A DNA stretch of 41,664 nucleotides, taken from NCBI GenBank assembly GCA_947575605.1, contig CANPNZ010000003.1, positions 1 through 41,664 on the forward strand, read 5' to 3'. Under the pieces are notes generated by a model. That model was not told the origin of the DNA, ran no database searches, and saw nothing but the letters and a program-made list of their open reading frames with translations. A program made the position numbers and the translations under genes. Below are positions 23,386-31,956 of the stretch, piece by piece; within the stretch, counting starts at the first letter, position 1, and each line of letters begins with the position of its first letter. The DNA comes from an uncultured Clostridium sp. GTDB lineage: Bacteria; Bacillota; Clostridia; TANB77; CAG-508.

Positions 23386-25494
23386 TTATAATCCATATCC
23401 ACACGTATAAGAATTTCCTAATTCGTCTATATATTCATAACGTAATCCATTTTTCATATATTTGCTTTTGTCATATCCTGGCACATCATTTGGTGAAGCA
23501 CAGTTTCCGTTTTCATCTATTGCCACTACTTCTCCATTAGCAGGTAAGGTAAATGGTAATACTCCTGTTATTTCTGTTTTTCCTACAATTGCTTCCATAA
23601 TAGCTGAGGTATAAGTATTAAAGCCACCTATTAAACAATCTGTATTTTGTTCGATTCCATCTACTATATAGCCTGTTTTAAAATTAATGATAGTAATTCT
23701 TTTTCCGCCATTTTCTTTAATCGTATTTCCGATTCTTACCCATTCTTCATATTCTTCCCCAATTACACTGTTTTTCAAGTCCAACTCATAGGTCGTCTGA
23801 TTGGTTATCTTTCCAGCAATATATGTTATTAAATAGTCTGCTTGGGCTTCATCTTTTACGACTTCAATAGAATTATATTCTCCCATATCTAAAGCATCCA
23901 TAATAATTCTTCCTGTTGTTCCAAATTCTTTGATATAAACTTTTATTTTATCTTCCTTTTCTTGTGCTTTAATTGGTAGTGTTTCTTCTTTATTTTTTAG
24001 TAATACAACCGATTTTTGATGTACGCTGTATGCTTCTTCTAACGACTCTTTGGTTGCAATTTGTTCATTGGTTTCTTTTTCTTCTATATAGGGATTTTCA
24101 AAAATCCCTAATGAAAACATTTCTTCTAATACTTTTTTTACTGATTCATCGATTCGTTCTTCCGTTATCAATCCTTCTTCAAGGGCTTGTAATATCCATT
24201 CGGTATGATAGGTATCTGATATTAAATCTACTCCTGAATTAATTGCCTTTGCTACTTTTTTAACATTTGTTTTATCTTCTTCGCCCCATGCAATAAAATC
24301 TACTACCCCACTGTCTGTATTGATATATCCTTTGAAATTCATATTTTCACGTAATAAATTCTTTAAGAATTCTTCATTATACGCATAGGAACTTCCTTCC
24401 ATATGAATCTCTTTTCCCTTATAAATTTGTTTAGCACTATTGGGATCTGGTTGTGAATAATAGGGTAAAATAGATGAAACATTAGCATTAATCGCACTTT
24501 CGAATGGTGGTAAATGATAATTGGCTAAACTATTTTCTGTATTATACGGAGAATATCTCCCATTTGGCAAATGAGCATCCATTCCATTTACTCTTGCTCC
24601 ACTACCTGGAAAATGTTTCATAGTTAGTGCAACTCCTGTTTTACTCAAATGTTCTCCACCTTGTATGGTTTTTACAAGAGTTTCCATTGTCTTACTTACA
24701 AAGTCTACATTTTCTCCAAAGGTATCACTGTTTCTTGCCCACCTTGCATCTGTCATTAAATCGGCACTATACATATAACCTTTTCTGATTCCTGTTGCTA
24801 TCCATTCTTTTCTCACGATTTCTGCAAAATTCTGAATAATATCGGATTGACCTTTCTTTTTTTCTTCTCCCATAGTTGCTGCTGCAATCCCTGTTGGTGT
24901 AGGATATTGTGTGTATTGAATATCATTTGCATTAGTAGCTACCATTTCTGCATGGTTTCTTGGGTTAGATGTAAATACAATTGGAATTCCTAGTCTACTA
25001 CTTTCTGCTAATTCATTCATGGCATTTTCCCAAGTTGCTATTTGTTCTGGGTTAATGTACTCCCTAAGTATGATATGCCTTATATTTAAGTCTTTTATGG
25101 TTGTTGTATTTCCTGTATAATTCAAATATATTTTTTCATTATCGGTTGATTCTTGCTCATTTAATAAACCATCACAGCTGGTTAATTCTTTGTTTTGTTG
25201 TTTGGTAGCACTTAATTGGGAATGAATTAACATCATTCCCGCTTTTTCTTCTATATTCATTTGAGAAACTAGATCTTCTGCCCTTTGTTCTGGACTAAGA
25301 TTCCAATTCTCATAATTATCTAATTTTCCATTATTGTTTAAATCTTTATACTCAAGTTCATCTACTTTTATGATATTTTTATTTCTAGCTGATAATTCTA
25401 CTTGCTTTTTATGGGGTTTTATGATAAAAAATATTCCCATCAAAATCAAGCCTATTAGGATTATTAGAATTATTATTTTTCTTTTTTTATCCAT
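23386..25494 (-). CDS. Membrane-anchored glycoside hydrolase family 3 protein
   Basis: The protein is 702 aa with a short basic N terminus and one hydrophobic helix (about residues 5-24) that anchors it outside the cell. An EF-hand-like loop DLNNNGKLDNYENW leads into the GH3 barrel (SPEQRAEDLVSQMNIEEKAG). The barrel has KHFPGSGARVNGMDAH and a probable nucleophile Asp in GYINTDSGVVDF, where many relatives have SDW. A second alpha/beta domain begins near VHQKSVVLLKN. Family members are beta-glucosidases, beta-xylosidases and related enzymes; the substrate cannot be settled here. The gene begins 12 bp after the pilin-like gene ends, suggesting co-transcription. Confidence 0.88.
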   Translation of the reverse strand: MDKKRKIIILIILIGLILMGIFFIIKPHKKQVELSARNKNIIKVDELEYKDLNNNGKLDNYENWNLSPEQRAEDLVSQMNIEEKAGMMLIHSQLSATKQQNKELTSCDGLLNEQESTDNEKIYLNYTGNTTTIKDLNIRHIILREYINPEQIATWENAMNELAESSRLGIPIVFTSNPRNHAEMVATNANDIQYTQYPTPTGIAAATMGEEKKKGQSDIIQNFAEIVRKEWIATGIRKGYMYSADLMTDARWARNSDTFGENVDFVSKTMETLVKTIQGGEHLSKTGVALTMKHFPGSGARVNGMDAHLPNGRYSPYNTENSLANYHLPPFESAINANVSSILPYYSQPDPNSAKQIYKGKEIHMEGSSYAYNEEFLKNLLRENMNFKGYINTDSGVVDFIAWGEEDKTNVKKVAKAINSGVDLISDTYHTEWILQALEEGLITEERIDESVKKVLEEMFSLGIFENPYIEEKETNEQIATKESLEEAYSVHQKSVVLLKNKEETLPIKAQEKEDKIKVYIKEFGTTGRIIMDALDMGEYNSIEVVKDEAQADYLITYIAGKITNQTTYELDLKNSVIGEEYEEWVRIGNTIKENGGKRITIINFKTGYIVDGIEQNTDCLIGGFNTYTSAIMEAIVGKTEITGVLPFTLPANGEVVAIDENGNCASPNDVPGYDKSKYMKNGLRYEYIDELGNSYTCGYGL

Positions 25495-25506
25495 TTCTTT
25501 TCCTTT

Positions 25507-26427
25507 TTATTGATTTTTATATATAATATTAGCATCACATGCGTGGTCCCATTCTCTGGAATTCCATCCATCTGTTGATCCCATAATAGTTATAGTTTGC
25601 TCTGAAGTCCATCCGAAAAATACATCTCTTCCAACATATTTCACACTAGCTGGAATTATTATATTTTTTATATTAGTGTTACTCCAGAAAGCTCCCTCCT
25701 CTATTTTCTCAATTGTATTTGGTAAGACTATTTTTTGTATTGTTTCAGAAGAATTAAATGTATATTCAGGAATATTCGTTATGCCTGATGAAAATTTGAT
25801 ATTTATAAAATCTGCTTTCCAAGTAGTAAGACTTCCAAAACTTGCATAATCTGATAGTCCACTTCCTAGAGTACCATTATCCCATCTACTTCCAAATTCA
25901 CCAGTTCCCACAAATATCATATCATAAGCATTTGCATTTTCTGCATTTTTAACAATATACCCTATAATATTATCTCCATCTTTACCCGCATTAAAAGAAC
26001 TTACAAAGGTTTCTGGTGCTGTTACTATTTCTTCCTCTTCCTCTGTATTGTTCTTGCTTTTTTCTGTTATTTTTCCTTTATTATCAATAGTATATGTTTT
26101 GTTCTTTGTATCTACTATTATATCGTCTCCACTAGGTGTTCCTATTAGTTCATATTTGTTTAATTCACTTGGAAGTAAGCTTGAATCAAAATTTCCATTA
26201 TTATCGATAGAAGCTGCTACTGCCAATCTTACCTTCTCATCTTCTGTTGCCATTTCGGTTTCTTTTTTTGCCGTAGAAGCCTTTGTTAAAATTCCATTTT
26301 CCCCTGTTAAAGTCGCTATACTTACTGCCGCTAAAATTAGCAACACAATAATCGTAATAACTAAGGCTATTAAAGTAATACCTTTGTTAGACTTTCCTTT
26401 TTTCTTTAATTCAATTTTTTTCTTCAT
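25507..26427 (-). CDS. Pilin-like N terminus fused to BspA-type leucine-rich repeats
   Basis: The protein is 306 aa. Residues 1-16 are strongly basic, then a prepilin-like motif KGITLIALVITIIVLLILAA gives a cleavage site after Gly and a hydrophobic helix. The usual Glu5 of type IV pilins is replaced by Ala. After an acidic linker (EEEEE near residue 133), the C-terminal half has repeats such as TIQKIVLPNTIEKIEEGAFW and IKNIIIPASVKYVGRDVFFG, typical of LRR_5/BspA surface proteins. AGGAGG precedes the ATG. A truncated relative lies just upstream at 26656-27216. A pseudopilin or surface adhesin role is an inference. Confidence 0.75.
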   Translation of the reverse strand: MKKKIELKKKGKSNKGITLIALVITIIVLLILAAVSIATLTGENGILTKASTAKKETEMATEDEKVRLAVAASIDNNGNFDSSLLPSELNKYELIGTPSGDDIIVDTKNKTYTIDNKGKITEKSKNNTEEEEEIVTAPETFVSSFNAGKDGDNIIGYIVKNAENANAYDMIFVGTGEFGSRWDNGTLGSGLSDYASFGSLTTWKADFINIKFSSGITNIPEYTFNSSETIQKIVLPNTIEKIEEGAFWSNTNIKNIIIPASVKYVGRDVFFGWTSEQTITIMGSTDGWNSREWDHACDANIIYKNQ

Positions 26428-26655
26428 AAAATCCTCCTCTTTCTTTTGTTTTTTCTTGGTTCACTTTTTACTATTATTCACTATTTTAAAACGTAATATA
26501 CATTGTTTCATATGTACTTTTTATTCTACATAGACTCTTTTTCAATGTTTTACTATTTTTAATAGTTCCTAACTTATAAGAGAATTTTATCAATCTTTAA
26601 TTTGTTTGTCAATGAGTTTACTTTTTATTTATTAAAAGCAAGTTTACTTTTTTTA

Positions 26656-27216
26656 TTATTGGTTTTTATATACAATATTAGCATCACATCCTGAATTCCA
26701 ATTACTATACCATCCTTCTGTTGAACCCATAATGGTTATTGTTTGATTAAATGTCCATTCTGGAATATTAGTTATGCCTGATGAAAACTTTATATTTATA
26801 AAATCTGCTTTCCAAGTAGTAATACTTCCAAAACTTGCATAATCTGATAGTCCTCCTAGAAAATCATTATCCCATCTACTTCCGAATTCACCAGTTCCCA
26901 TAAATATCATATCATAAGCATTTACATTTTCCACATTAATATAACCAATAATAATATTATTTCCGCCCTTACCTGCATTAAATGATTTCACATAACTTTC
27001 TGGTGCTGTTACTATTTCTTCCTCTTCGTCTGTATTAGTCTTGTTTTTTTCTGTTATCTTTCCTTTATTATCAATTGTATATGTTTTATTATCTGTATTT
27101 ACTATTATATTTCCATTACTATCCTTGTTCCCACTTAACCCTTGCTTTGTCAATTCTGGTAACAATAAGCTTGAATCAAAATTTCCATTATTATCAATAG
27201 AAGCTTCTACTGCCAA
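26656..27216 (-). pseudogene. 5'-truncated copy of the pilin-like BspA gene
   Basis: This open frame of 186 codons matches the gene at 25507-26427 from the residues KVRLAV onward to the identical terminal ANIVYKNQ. It lacks the whole prepilin leader and helix, and the repeat block between NIPEWTFN and QTITIMGS, about 40 residues in the full gene, is deleted. Immediately upstream of the homology an in-frame TAG precedes AAA GTA AGA TTG. No convincing ribosome site precedes the TTG that would be the first start. The frame is otherwise open and well conserved, so it may be a silent donor cassette rather than decaying sequence. Confidence 0.7.
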
Positions 27217-27391
27217 TCTTACTTTCTATATTTTAACTTTTATAGTCAAACTATATATGTATTTTATTAATATATGAAAATTATGTAAATAAGTATATTG
27301 TACTAAAAAGTTTCTATCTGTAAATATTTTAAAAATACTTTAATATTTCTATTATTTCTACGTATAATACCCATTATCTTGCATATTATGT

Positions 27392-27397
27392 TATACT
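27392..27397 (+). promoter_or_regulatory. Possible extended -10 promoter for the M20 dipeptidase
   Basis: TATACT is preceded by TG plus one base, 38 nt before the start codon; no good -35 box is seen at the correct distance. Confidence 0.35.
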
Positions 27398-27434
27398 ATA
27401 AGAAAACTAAATAGAATAAGGAAGGATTGATAAT

Positions 27435-28844
27435 ATGATTCATAAATATATTGAAAGCCACAAAAATGAAATCATACAAAAAACGCAAGAATTAATAAAA
27501 ATACCAAGTGTCATTTCTATTTCTAACAATGCACTTCATCCTTTTGGAGAGCCCATTAACGATGCCTTAGAATACATGCTTGAGCTTGGAAAAAAACTAG
27601 GATTTCGAACTAAAAATATAGATGGTTATTGTGGTTATATTGAATTTGGGAAAGGCAAAGAATTAATTGGAATTATTGGACATTTAGACGTTGTTCCTGA
27701 AGGTGACAATTGGACCTATCCCCCTTTTAGTGCTACTATTTCAGACAATAAAATTTATGGTAGAGGTGCGATTGACGACAAAGGACCTGTCATTAGTGCT
27801 TTATATGCTATGAAATCTATCATGGAAACTTGTGAAGTTCATAAACGTGTTCGTTTAATTCTAGGATTAAACGAAGAAAATGATTGGAAATGTATCAATT
27901 ACTATAAAAAGCACGAAGAATCTCCTTCCATAGGATTTAGTCCTGATGCTGATTTTCCATGTATCTATTCTGAAAAATCAATTATGACTAGCTATTTAAA
28001 AATGGATTACTCTACCTTTTTAGCCAAAGATATTGTTATAAAAGATATTAATACTTATGATAATGCTATTAATGTTGTTCCTAAAATGTGTAGTGTCACT
28101 TTAAAAGTTAATTCTCAAAAAATAGCCATGAATATCTTTATTAAAAATTTAAGAAAAACCATTTCAGAAACTAATTTTGAAATAGATATTTATAAAATAG
28201 ATGAAGAAGAAATCAAACTCACCTCTTATGGCAAATCTAGCCATGCTGCCCATCCAGAATCAGGAACCAATGCAATTGCTAGATTATTGGTTATACTTTC
28301 TAAAATTTTTAATTTATATGCTATAAAAGTACCCTTGTTAGATTTCTTTACCGCTTATATAAACACCCAATATGATGGTAAAAAGTTAGGAATTGATTAT
28401 GAAGACGAATCTGGAAAATTAACCTTAAATGTAGGGAACGTTTCTTTAAAAAATAACCTATTAGCCATTGGATTAAATCTTCGTATTCCAGTAACAGCAA
28501 ATATCATGGATATAGAAGATAGATTTTCTAAATCCATCTATTCCTATCCTGATGTTGATTTTAATACTGTTTTTTATAAACCTGCTCTTTATATTCCAAA
28601 AGAAAATAAGTTGGTAAAAACACTTTGTAACATTTATAACGAAGAAACCAACTCTCATTTAGAACCAATTGCAATTGGCGGTGCTACCTATGCCCGTGCT
28701 TTTGACAACTTCATTTCGTTTGGCGCTAACTTTCCAGGTGATTTAGATAGGTGTCATCAAACCGATGAATTTATAGATATTGATAAATTATTACTTTCTT
28801 GCAAAATTTATGCTAAAGCTATTTTAGCTTTAGATGATTTCTAA
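27435..28844 (+). CDS. M20 family dipeptidase (PepV/Sapep type)
   Basis: This 469-aa zinc metallopeptidase is of the PepV type, cleaving dipeptides with broad specificity in the cytoplasm. The metal and catalytic residues are in GIIGHLDVVPEGDNWTYPPF, GRGAIDDKGPVISALYA and LILGLNEENDWKCINYY, followed by PDADFPCIYSEKS and the C-terminal IGGATYARAFDN ... FPGDLDRCHQTDE. AAGGAAGG lies about 9 nt before the ATG. It stands alone on the plus strand, and the REP-like hairpin just after its stop may serve as its terminator. Confidence 0.93.
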   Translation: MIHKYIESHKNEIIQKTQELIKIPSVISISNNALHPFGEPINDALEYMLELGKKLGFRTKNIDGYCGYIEFGKGKELIGIIGHLDVVPEGDNWTYPPFSATISDNKIYGRGAIDDKGPVISALYAMKSIMETCEVHKRVRLILGLNEENDWKCINYYKKHEESPSIGFSPDADFPCIYSEKSIMTSYLKMDYSTFLAKDIVIKDINTYDNAINVVPKMCSVTLKVNSQKIAMNIFIKNLRKTISETNFEIDIYKIDEEEIKLTSYGKSSHAAHPESGTNAIARLLVILSKIFNLYAIKVPLLDFFTAYINTQYDGKKLGIDYEDESGKLTLNVGNVSLKNNLLAIGLNLRIPVTANIMDIEDRFSKSIYSYPDVDFNTVFYKPALYIPKENKLVKTLCNIYNEETNSHLEPIAIGGATYARAFDNFISFGANFPGDLDRCHQTDEFIDIDKLLLSCKIYAKAILALDDF

Positions 28845-28853
28845 GAAAATGCC

Positions 28854-28890
28854 AAAGTTGCCAAAAGGGACGGACCTTTTTGGCAACTTT
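28854..28890. repeat. REP-like hairpin after the M20 dipeptidase gene
   Basis: AAAGTTGCCAAAA pairs with TTTTTGGCAACTTT around GGGACGGACC. It starts 9 bp after the stop and ends in a T-rich tract, so it could terminate the transcript. Confidence 0.8.
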
Positions 28891-28963
28891 TCTATACTGG
28901 CAAACAGTCAATGCTGTCAACCTAATGTACAAGTCCTATAAATCTTCGATTTTTCCTATACAA

Positions 28964-29156
28964 TAAAAAGCCCCGCCTTAGCCGTCAGCTGCCATGAATT
29001 TTTAAGGACCTGTTCCCAAAAACAGGTGGGTGCCTACCTAAATACTTCTGGGCTTCTCACTACAAATTCGGTGAGCTTGCACGCCATATTGAGAGTTCGG
29101 CCCCTCTTATCATGTGTTGGTTCTAAAAATTCTGCCTATACGCACTACGCAGGGAT
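28964..29156 (-). ncRNA. ssrS: 6S RNA
   Basis: This regulatory RNA mimics an open promoter and binds sigma-A RNA polymerase holoenzyme. On the minus strand a long closing stem is formed by CCC, GC, TAG, CGT and AGAATTTTT of the 5' side and the matching AAAAATTC, ACG, CTA, GC and GGGG of the 3' side, interrupted by small bulges. The centre contains GAGAAGCCCAGAAG then TTTAGGTAGGCACCCACC, closely resembling the conserved GAGAAGCC...CACCTTGAACC side of known 6S RNAs. A hairpin ACCTGTTTTTGGGAACAGGT follows. A T run after the GGGG (about 28966-28970) gives the 3' end. The exact 5' end is not certain. Confidence 0.85.
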
Positions 29157-29323
29157 AAACTTATTCTTTTATTATCTATTGTTATTTTAACATAAACTAT
29201 CTAGTTTTACAAATTAAATTAATTGATAAATTACCTTTATTTCTGTTTTTTAATATACTTATCTTACTCTTTCCTATAAAAATCTCTTTTAATGGCTATT
29301 TTTTATCATTTTTTAAGTTTCCC

Positions 29324-29998
29324 TTACATTACATATAATAATATACACAAGAAATGTAAAAAGCTACCTAATAAAATAAACAAGTGAAAAATGGAATGAA
29401 AATACTTATGTTTTTTTCCTACTCCATAAATAATAGCTCCTATGGTATAAGCAATTCCTCCCGCTACTAATAGAATAAAACCATTTGTTGTTAATAATTC
29501 AGGAAGTAAACTTCCTTTTATTAAAATACACCATCCCATTAATAAATAACATATCATAGAAAATGTTTTAAATTTTTTAATATCAATGGAGTTTAATATA
29601 ATTCCTAAAATAGCAAATAGCCATATTATGCCAAATATTGCCCAACCTGCTAAGGTATCGACTTCTCGAATGGCACATAGTGCAAATGGCGTATACGACC
29701 CCGCTATTAATAAAAATATAGAACAATGATCTAGTATTTGAAATACTTTTTTAGATTTTATTCTTGGACTTAATCCATGATAAATACTCGACATCGTATA
29801 TAAAATAATCATAGTAACACCATAAATGGAACCACTTATTACCCCATATCCATTACCATGTACCGCTGCGAATACAATACATAGCACTGTTGCTACCACT
29901 CCTAAAACAGCTCCTACAATATGGGAAGTCATATTAAAGATTTCTTCTCCTTTTGTGTACTTGGGTAATATTCTATCTTTTAATTTTGTTCTTTGCAT
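29324..29998 (-). CDS. Hemolysin III family (PAQR-type) membrane protein
   Basis: The protein is 224 aa with about seven hydrophobic helices. Conserved features of the family are visible: GEEIFNMTSHIVGAVLG near the N terminus, SSIYHGLSP, FQILDHCSIFLLIAGSYTPF and a late KHKYFHSIFHLFILLGSFLHF with two of the metal-site histidines. The family resembles adiponectin receptors, which are metal-dependent hydrolases; the bacterial substrate is unknown and the hemolysin name is historical. GGAGA lies before the ATG. It appears to be a single gene. Confidence 0.92.
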   Translation of the reverse strand: MQRTKLKDRILPKYTKGEEIFNMTSHIVGAVLGVVATVLCIVFAAVHGNGYGVISGSIYGVTMIILYTMSSIYHGLSPRIKSKKVFQILDHCSIFLLIAGSYTPFALCAIREVDTLAGWAIFGIIWLFAILGIILNSIDIKKFKTFSMICYLLMGWCILIKGSLLPELLTTNGFILLVAGGIAYTIGAIIYGVGKKHKYFHSIFHLFILLGSFLHFLCILLYVM

Positions 29999-30269
29999 TT
30001 TTTCTCCTATTCTATTTTTATGATGATTTTTATTCTACCATAGTATGGAAATATTTTCAAGTGTTTATAAAATTCAAAAATTTAGTCAATAGAGCTCCAT
30101 ACTCTAACTTATGAAAAAGTAATATAAAAATTTAAAAGGGTCATGCACTTTTATTTTTCTGTAACATATACTTCATTATGTAGAAATAGAAATTAGAAAC
30201 TATTTCTATATCGTTGGTTAAAAAAGATAGAAAGCAAGCTTAGACCAACAAAAATGGAGGTGCATATTA

Positions 30270-30977
30270 TTGCTATCATTATGTATGACAGGAATACTAG
30301 GTTTTTTAGAATTCCTAAAATCAGCTGTATTTGTCGTTGGCTATATTCAAGGTGGAAATCTATTTCCTGAACCACTAACAGCAGAAGAAGAAAGAAATTG
30401 TTTAGAGCAAATGGCAAAAGGAGATGATGAAGCAAGAAATATTCTAATTGAAAGAAATCTAAGATTAGTAGCCCATGTAGCTAAAAAATACAGTACAGCC
30501 AAAGTAGAACAAGATGACCTAATATCCATTGGGACTGTTGGTCTAATTAAAGGTATTAATAGTTTTAAAGTAGAAAAAGGTGCTAGACTTTCTACTTACG
30601 TATCACGTTGCATTGATAACGAAATATTAATGCACTTGCGTGCCACGAAAAAGCTAGGAGCAGAAGTTTATTTAAATGAACCAATTGGAAAAGATAAAGA
30701 TGATAATGTTGTTACACTTCAAGAAATTTTAGAAAACAACGAAAGAAATATAGAAGATGAAGTAGACATTAAAATGAAGATAAAATTACTTTGTCAAAAA
30801 ATGAAAGAAATTTTGAAAGATAGAGAAAGAACCATTTTAGAATTACGATTTGGCTTAGGTGGTCATAAACCAAAAACACAAAATGAAATTGCTAGCATGA
30901 TGGGAATCTCCCGTTCCTATGTATCACGAATTGAAACAAAAGCAATTGACAAATTAGCACAAGAAATAAAAGAATAA
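30270..30977 (+). CDS. sigK: RNA polymerase sporulation sigma factor SigK (pro-form)
   Basis: This late mother-cell sigma factor is 235 aa. The N terminus MLSLCMTGILGFLEFLKSAV is the hydrophobic pro-sequence that is removed by SpoIVFB in relatives. Region 2 is visible in ARNILIERNLRLVAHVAKKY and DLISIGTVGLIKGINSF, and region 4 in RERTILELRFGLGG ... TQNEIASMMGISRSYVSRIE. The start is TTG at 30270, 7 nt after GGAGGTG (30256-30262); the next ATG at 30285 has no site. The gene is intact, with no skin-type insertion. About 90 nt upstream AC and CATATACT lie 16 bp apart, faintly like a SigK promoter; I do not rely on it. Confidence 0.95.
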   Translation: MLSLCMTGILGFLEFLKSAVFVVGYIQGGNLFPEPLTAEEERNCLEQMAKGDDEARNILIERNLRLVAHVAKKYSTAKVEQDDLISIGTVGLIKGINSFKVEKGARLSTYVSRCIDNEILMHLRATKKLGAEVYLNEPIGKDKDDNVVTLQEILENNERNIEDEVDIKMKIKLLCQKMKEILKDRERTILELRFGLGGHKPKTQNEIASMMGISRSYVSRIETKAIDKLAQEIKE

Positions 30978-30983
30978 AATAGT

Positions 30984-31042
30984 CTTAATACCCGACAGTT
31001 TTTTGAAATGTGTAATAAAATTAAAAACTATCGGGTATTAAG
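30984..31042. terminator. Long hairpin between sigK and fabI
   Basis: CTTAATACCCGA (30984-30995) pairs with TCGGGTATTAAG (31031-31042), and AGTTTTT/AAAAACT extends it inward. It lies between convergent genes and probably ends both transcripts, although there is only a T-rich stretch (TTCTATTATTTTTT) rather than an immediate T run. Confidence 0.6.
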
Positions 31043-31054
31043 TTCTATTATTTT

Positions 31055-31828
31055 TTAAATCCCCATAATATTATATCCATTATCAGCATAAACCACTTGA
31101 CCTGTTACACTATCTGACATAGAACTTAATAAAAATGTTGCTACATTTCCAACCTGTGTCGTAGTTACATTTTTATGTAAGGGAGCTTTTTCTTCTATCA
31201 CTGTTAAAACAGAACCAAAATCTTTAATTCCCTTTGCCGATAAAGTCTTAATTGGACCTGCTGAAACCGCATTTACTCTGATTCCTTCTTTTCCTAAATT
31301 TTCCGCTAAATATCTAACACTTGCTTCCAAAGCTGCTTTTGCCACTCCCATAACATTATAATTATCAATTACTTTCGTAGAACCATGATAGGTTAATGTC
31401 ACTAAACTTGCCTTTTCATTTAACATATCTAATGCTTTTGCTTGTCTTGCTGCTAATACAAACGAATAACTACTTACATCACAAGCATGAGCAAATCCTT
31501 CTTTACTGGTAAAAATAAAATCATTGTGTAAATCCTCTGTATTAGCATGTGCTACGGCATGCACAATACCATCTACTTTTCCATTTTCTTCTTTGATTTT
31601 TGTAAAAGTTTGTTTAACAATTTCATCTTCGGAAGCACCATCTAAAACATAAGCTTTACTTCCCTTAAATTCTGCTATCAACTCTTCTATTTTTTCCTTA
31701 TTTTCTTCTCCCATATACGTAAAAATTAACTTTGCTCCATTTTCATAAGCAGCCTTTGCAATTCCAAATGCAATACTCCACTTATTTCTAATTCCCATAA
31801 TTAAAATTTTCTTTCCTTCTAAAATCAT
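31055..31828 (-). CDS. fabI: Enoyl-[acyl-carrier-protein] reductase (NADH)
   Basis: This enzyme reduces trans-2-enoyl-ACP in the last step of each fatty-acid elongation cycle. It is 257 aa from the ATG at 31828, which has AAGGAGG 8 nt upstream; the longer frame to 31852 is rejected. The FabI-type short-chain dehydrogenase pattern is clear: GIRNKWSIAFGIAKA at the NAD site, HAVAHAN, and the catalytic Tyr-x6-Lys in YNVMGVAKAALEASVRYLA. It follows accA on the same strand after a hairpin, closing the fatty-acid gene group. Confidence 0.95.
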   Translation of the reverse strand: MILEGKKILIMGIRNKWSIAFGIAKAAYENGAKLIFTYMGEENKEKIEELIAEFKGSKAYVLDGASEDEIVKQTFTKIKEENGKVDGIVHAVAHANTEDLHNDFIFTSKEGFAHACDVSSYSFVLAARQAKALDMLNEKASLVTLTYHGSTKVIDNYNVMGVAKAALEASVRYLAENLGKEGIRVNAVSAGPIKTLSAKGIKDFGSVLTVIEEKAPLHKNVTTTQVGNVATFLLSSMSDSVTGQVVYADNGYNIMGI

Positions 31829-31864
31829 TTCCTTTTCCTCCTTGTATAACATTTTATTATTTTT

Positions 31865-31949
31865 AGTTTGCTATTTTAATATTTTGAAGGCAAGACCCTG
31901 ATCGTTAACCCCAGCTATATTTTGCCAAAAAATATTAAAATAATAAACT
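31865..31949. repeat. Hairpin element between accA and fabI
   Basis: AGTTT, TATTTTAATATTTT and GGC on the left pair with GCC, AAAAATATTAAAATA and AAACT on the right. The core GAAGGCAAGACC, then CCCCAGCTATATTTTGCC resembles the core of the element at 14833-14954, although the arms are different. Confidence 0.65.
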
Positions 31950-31956
31950 TGAAATA

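Noticed and set aside
26428..26655. Promoter or further coding sequence upstream of the pilin-like gene
   Set aside because: The gap is AT-rich with no convincing -35/-10 pair or ORF.
28964..29156. Riboswitch or T-box leader
   Set aside because: The element runs away from the pepV-like gene, has no downstream gene on its strand in the proper position, and its long closing stem with conserved internal sequence fits 6S RNA.
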